NCBI GenBank assembly: GCA_013399115.1
Contig: VXAA01004021.1
Coordinates: forward strand, 62,820 to 126,819
Length of the DNA stretch: 64,000 bases
Source of the DNA: Anseranas semipalmata
Lineage: Eukaryota > Chordata > Aves > Anseriformes > Anseranatidae
Direction: 5' to 3'
This document shows, piece by piece, positions 60,386 through 64,000 of this stretch. The position numbers and the translations under genes are program-made. The notes under the pieces were generated by a model. The model was not told the DNA's origin. It saw nothing but the letters and a program-made list of their open reading frames with translations, and did not search any database. Every line of letters begins with the position of its first letter. Position 1 is the first letter of the stretch.

Positions 60386-62910
60386 CTATATCCTTCCTAT
60401 TGGGTCTGAATCTCAATCCAAACAGATCAAGTGAGTTCTCTGGTATTCACTGATGGGGTTAGCTTGTTCATTTGAGTTGATTCTAAATTGTCCATGAAAA
60501 ATAGCGCTACTCTACTACCAGTATGTTTTGTTCTATATTTTCTGTATATTCTGTGTTTGTATTGCAGTGCTTAACCAATTGTCTTCCTACTTCAGCGTTC
60601 CCCATAAGACAGCATCTGCACTGAGACCTAAAGCAATTCCTCCATCCTATTTCTTTGTCTTCTTACACTTGTGTATAAGTACAGGTATTATTGCTCTGGC
60701 TCACCTTTTGGCACCCTGTTTCAACTGCACTGTGCTTTCCACTTTATGTTTGATGGTTTTCATCCTCTTCCAGATTCTTCATTTAAGGACAGAGAATTCA
60801 TGTATCTACAATGGGAAACACCATCCTGAACCATGTGCTCTCCCATACCTATTGGCTTTCCTATGCTAATCAGCTTAAAAGCTCAGTTACAGCCTTGCTT
60901 TTCAGGGCCAGCAGCTTGGTTCAGATGAAGTTCATTCTTTCCATACAGGTTCCTCTTATACTCAGAGTGCATCAAATACCTCATGAACTGGAAACCATCT
61001 TCCTTCCGGTAATCTGCTGCCTCCTGTTTTTCCCCGCTTTTCTTTCTCCAAGAGGTAGTTCAAAGGACACTACCGTAGAATCTTTGCTTTCAACAGCCTA
61101 AACCTTTTTGTCTCTAACTTCTCTCTTGCCCTTTGCCATAGGAATGGTACCCATAAGGACCACAGCTGTGGAGTGTTTGCTAGCACTTCCTACAAGCCTG
61201 TCCAAGCGCTTTTCAAGGTCTATCAGCTGGGTAAAGGGATAGAAGGCAAGCGGATTTTATGTTATTAAAATGCAGTCTTGTTGTTTATTAAAAATCTAAC
61301 TACTGAAAGGGTACAGTCGCATCTAACATTCTAGATAGACATACACAAAGTCATTTTTTTCTGGTGATTGCCCCAAACATTTTCACTCTGTAGCCTGTGC
61401 TCTGTTTTAAGCTTTAGAGAGATTACTACTCTCTTCACTACAAGTTCAGGGCCAGATGACTTTAGTCAAAGGGAATTCAACTGTGGACTTGCCAAATTAC
61501 TGCCTGTACTATATGATGTAGCATTTAAAAAATCACACAACCAGAAGAATGGAAAGAAGGTTTTATAATAGGTTTCTTTGAATCTTTAAAATCAGAAATT
61601 TTAAAATAAATTCCAGGAGCAAGACAGAGAAATACTGACCAAGATGTCTCGTTACTTTGAACTGGAAGAAATTATGGTAGGGAGTGGATTGAAACTAGTG
61701 CATGGATGTGATATAATGGCAGGAGGGGACATGCTTCAAAATACATGAGACTTCTCTGAAGAACTGAATATCATCAGGTTCTTATAGAAGACCAGAGATA
61801 CGCAGGAGCTTCCCAATGAGAAGTAAGTGAGTAGATAGTCTAGACAGGTGGAGTGAGAGAATGACAGAGATTTACATAATCACGAGTAGTGTTATAAATG
61901 TGAATAAGAAATTATATTTACATTCTATAGACTGTTTTTTAAAGGTTATATGTGTCTGTAGTCCTTATGAGACTGGATCAGAATTGTGATTAGATCTATG
62001 ATGGTATGAACAAAGTTTTCAGAAATTATTACCATTTCTCCTTGCCTGTGCTCTTGAGCACATAATCTGGGACAAGTAACACATGCCTGGCAGAAGTCCA
62101 GGGCACCAAAATTCCCCTCAAGAAAATGGAATGAATAAATAACCAGTTATTCACTTCCATGGACAGGATCACCTGAAACTGTCAAGTGAAAATTCAGGAA
62201 GTCAAAATCTTCAGATGTTGTTCTAATTGTTGATTTTGTTGTTGTTTTTAATTGCTGGTGCCTTGAAAAGAATCACAATTTACTTTTTTAAATACATTCT
62301 TGTGACATAGAATAAAATACTATAAATATTTCATGTGTTGTAATTGCTCTTTCATGTTGATTGCTCTTTGCAAAACTTCTATGTCTCACAACAGATGTGG
62401 TCATACATTAATTTCAGTGGGGTTAAATGGAGTGCATTTTCACACATTTAAGATAAATTGTTCTGCAACACTTGTGAGTAAAAGAGAAACTCATATAAAC
62501 AAGGAGAAGAGGGCAGCTAAAGCTTTAATGTGAAATTGGTTTAAACCAATTTGAAGATCATGGTCTGTCTTGGTAAGCTCAGACACAGACATATTGACTC
62601 AGTCTGCATCTAGGTACACAAGGAAACTCCAAGAAACTTCAAGGAAGCAATGAGTGAGTCAGGCTGACTGCCCTTCAGATATGTCAGTTGTCTCTTTTCT
62701 CCATCTCTTAGCCAATCTTTCAGCCCAGGGACTTAGCAGACAGCACTATGTGTGTGCTGCCGTGCCCCTTACAATAAGCCATCATTTGGTACTGCATTGT
62801 GATATGTGCTGAGAGAAACAGCATCCTGCAGATAATGGAATGATAGGTTCCTCAACAACCCGTGTGTGTATGCTTATGTTCATAGAGAAACAGAGAGTGT
62901 GGGTGTTATG

Positions 62911-62970
62911 AAGAGAGAGAAAAGGATAGACAGAGAAGGAAAGAGAGAGAGAGAGAAAGATATAGCATTT
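62911..62970. repeat. (GA)n-rich purine tract
   Basis: GAGAGA and AAGG units over about 60 bp with a few interruptions. An imperfect microsatellite. Confidence 0.85.
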
Positions 62971-64000
62971 GCTATTGATTAAAAGTCTCTATTGGGCTAG
63001 CCACTGTACAAAGAAAATATTTTCCCCATCAGTCTGCTTTTGCAGTTTTTTTCCAAACTGCAGTTTGAAGAAAACAGGAAGAAAAATCCCTCTGTTTTCC
63101 AGATATTCTGCCAGGATGCCAGCGTTTTCCTAGGTCATCATATCAATCTTGCTGATTGTTCAGCCCACTGTGATCTGCGTAAGTTGTTTTAGCAGTTGTG
63201 TACCAACAGCAAACATTCGCCTTTTGCCTTCCTGTGTCACTGAACTGCTCTCTTTACCCAGGAGCTCCTGGCCAGATGCCACGGACAGCAGACTCACCAT
63301 CTTGACTCGGTCATATTTATTCACTCAGTCTAGATAAACACAGCTGATCAGCAGCAGCGAGGGTACCTTACTCAGCTATTTTTCCTGACAAACTCTAGCC
63401 ATAGTGCGTAACTGTGTTATTGACTTGGAGGGCAACTACCTCCGTAGAGCTCTGGAGGAAGGTGCGGTGTCATTAAGCGAGAGGTGCAAAAACACAAGAC
63501 TCCAAAACAAGCCCTGAGAGCCTCTGCAGCTCCTAGGAAACAACCTTTACCAGGTCAACTGAAGAAAGCGTGAATTAATGGACATAAGCTTAATTGATTC
63601 ACTGGTTCCAATGGAAAATGACATTTCTTGGCCCGCCCAAAGAAAGGAAAGAGTCTGAGTATAAAGAGGGGAAAATATTACAGCCAAAAAAGCATAATTA
63701 TCTTCAGGGAGGGTGATTAATTGCCTGAGAATTACATGATCTGAAAGCTGATGTATAAATGTTTAGTAAGCACGTAAGAGCAATTCATAAGAAATTTCCT
63801 TGAACGTAACTTTTGCCACATTTGTCAGTTCTGCTTTCAGCTCAGAGATGTTAGACTGTCCTGCATGCAGGCTGCGGTTACAGAAAGATACAGATATCTG
63901 CGGCAGGGAAGAGAGTGCCCTGGCAGCTCGTTGCAACTGTAGTGATGCTTCTCATGTGCAGCCATTCTGTGGTGGGCAGAGATACACTACGTTCACAGCA

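Larger units (their letters stand above)
59784..64000. other. Unique AT-rich non-coding stretch
   Basis: No gene is recognised. There is a TA-rich block at 60032-60150, a perfect inverted repeat at 60338-60385 and a GA-rich tract at 62911-62970. The last 400 bp (63600-63800) are AT-rich but complex, with GTGATTAATTGCC and similar words, and could be conserved non-coding DNA. The open frame at 60528-60869 is hydrophobic but has no recognisable domain. Confidence 0.5.

Noticed and set aside
60528..60869. A hydrophobic 113-codon frame as a membrane protein.
   Set aside because: T-rich DNA read in this frame gives Phe/Leu/Ile/Cys-rich peptide by default. There is no domain, upstream signal or transcript feature.
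1..64000. CRISPR arrays, operons, tRNA or rRNA genes, telomere repeats, known microRNAs.
   Set aside because: None was found by reading. The sequence is vertebrate nuclear DNA, and no regularly spaced repeats or cloverleaf genes were seen.

Overview
The window looks like nuclear DNA from a bird. The evidence is a set of 5'-truncated CR1 LINE retrotransposons, several ending in the avian-type 3' signature (ATTCTATG-like octamers, seen as AGAATCATAG on the minus strand). The background is AT-rich, with many A/T tracts and a few simple repeats. Nothing bacterial is present: no operons, no ribosome-binding sites and no dense coding. I cannot name the species.

I recognise no protein-coding gene, tRNA, rRNA or known microRNA. 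The long open frames fall into two groups. Some lie inside CR1 copies and encode the C-terminal end of the CR1 ORF2 protein. The rest have the lengths expected by chance. The best reading is a gene desert or the inside of large introns. A few short open segments have convincing splice-acceptor signals and protein-like composition (minus strand near 45.0-45.2 kb and 13.2-13.3 kb, plus strand near 52.1-52.3 kb). I could not assign any of them to a family, so they are listed only as candidate exons.

Layout: 1-5.2 kb unique AT-rich DNA; 5.23-5.33 kb short CR1 (minus); 5.3-14.7 kb unique; 14.67-15.14 kb CR1 (minus); 15.1-18.5 kb unique; 18.51-19.35 kb CR1 (plus); 19.35-29.5 kb unique. At 29.55-34.45 kb two single-N contig joins are flanked by exact direct duplications (231 bp and about 2.23 kb), so one CR1 (plus) appears twice. 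At 34.4-54.4 kb the DNA is mostly unique, with a small CR1 scrap at 37.36-37.45 kb, a possible old CR1 scrap at 39.49 kb and some candidate conserved non-coding DNA. At 54.4-54.8 kb lies a CpG-rich CR1 (minus), followed directly by a compact inverted-repeat cluster. At 59.5-59.8 kb there is a CR1 (minus), followed at 60.0-60.4 kb by a 119-bp TA-rich block and a perfect 17-bp inverted repeat. From 60.4 to 64 kb the DNA is unique.

The most solid and consequential observation is the artefactual-looking duplication at 29.5-34.4 kb. The middle contig (29781-32214) is entirely accounted for by its two neighbours, so the real locus is probably about 2.46 kb shorter than shown. I found no new defence, mobile or regulatory system that I could defend. 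The findings are ranked accordingly.
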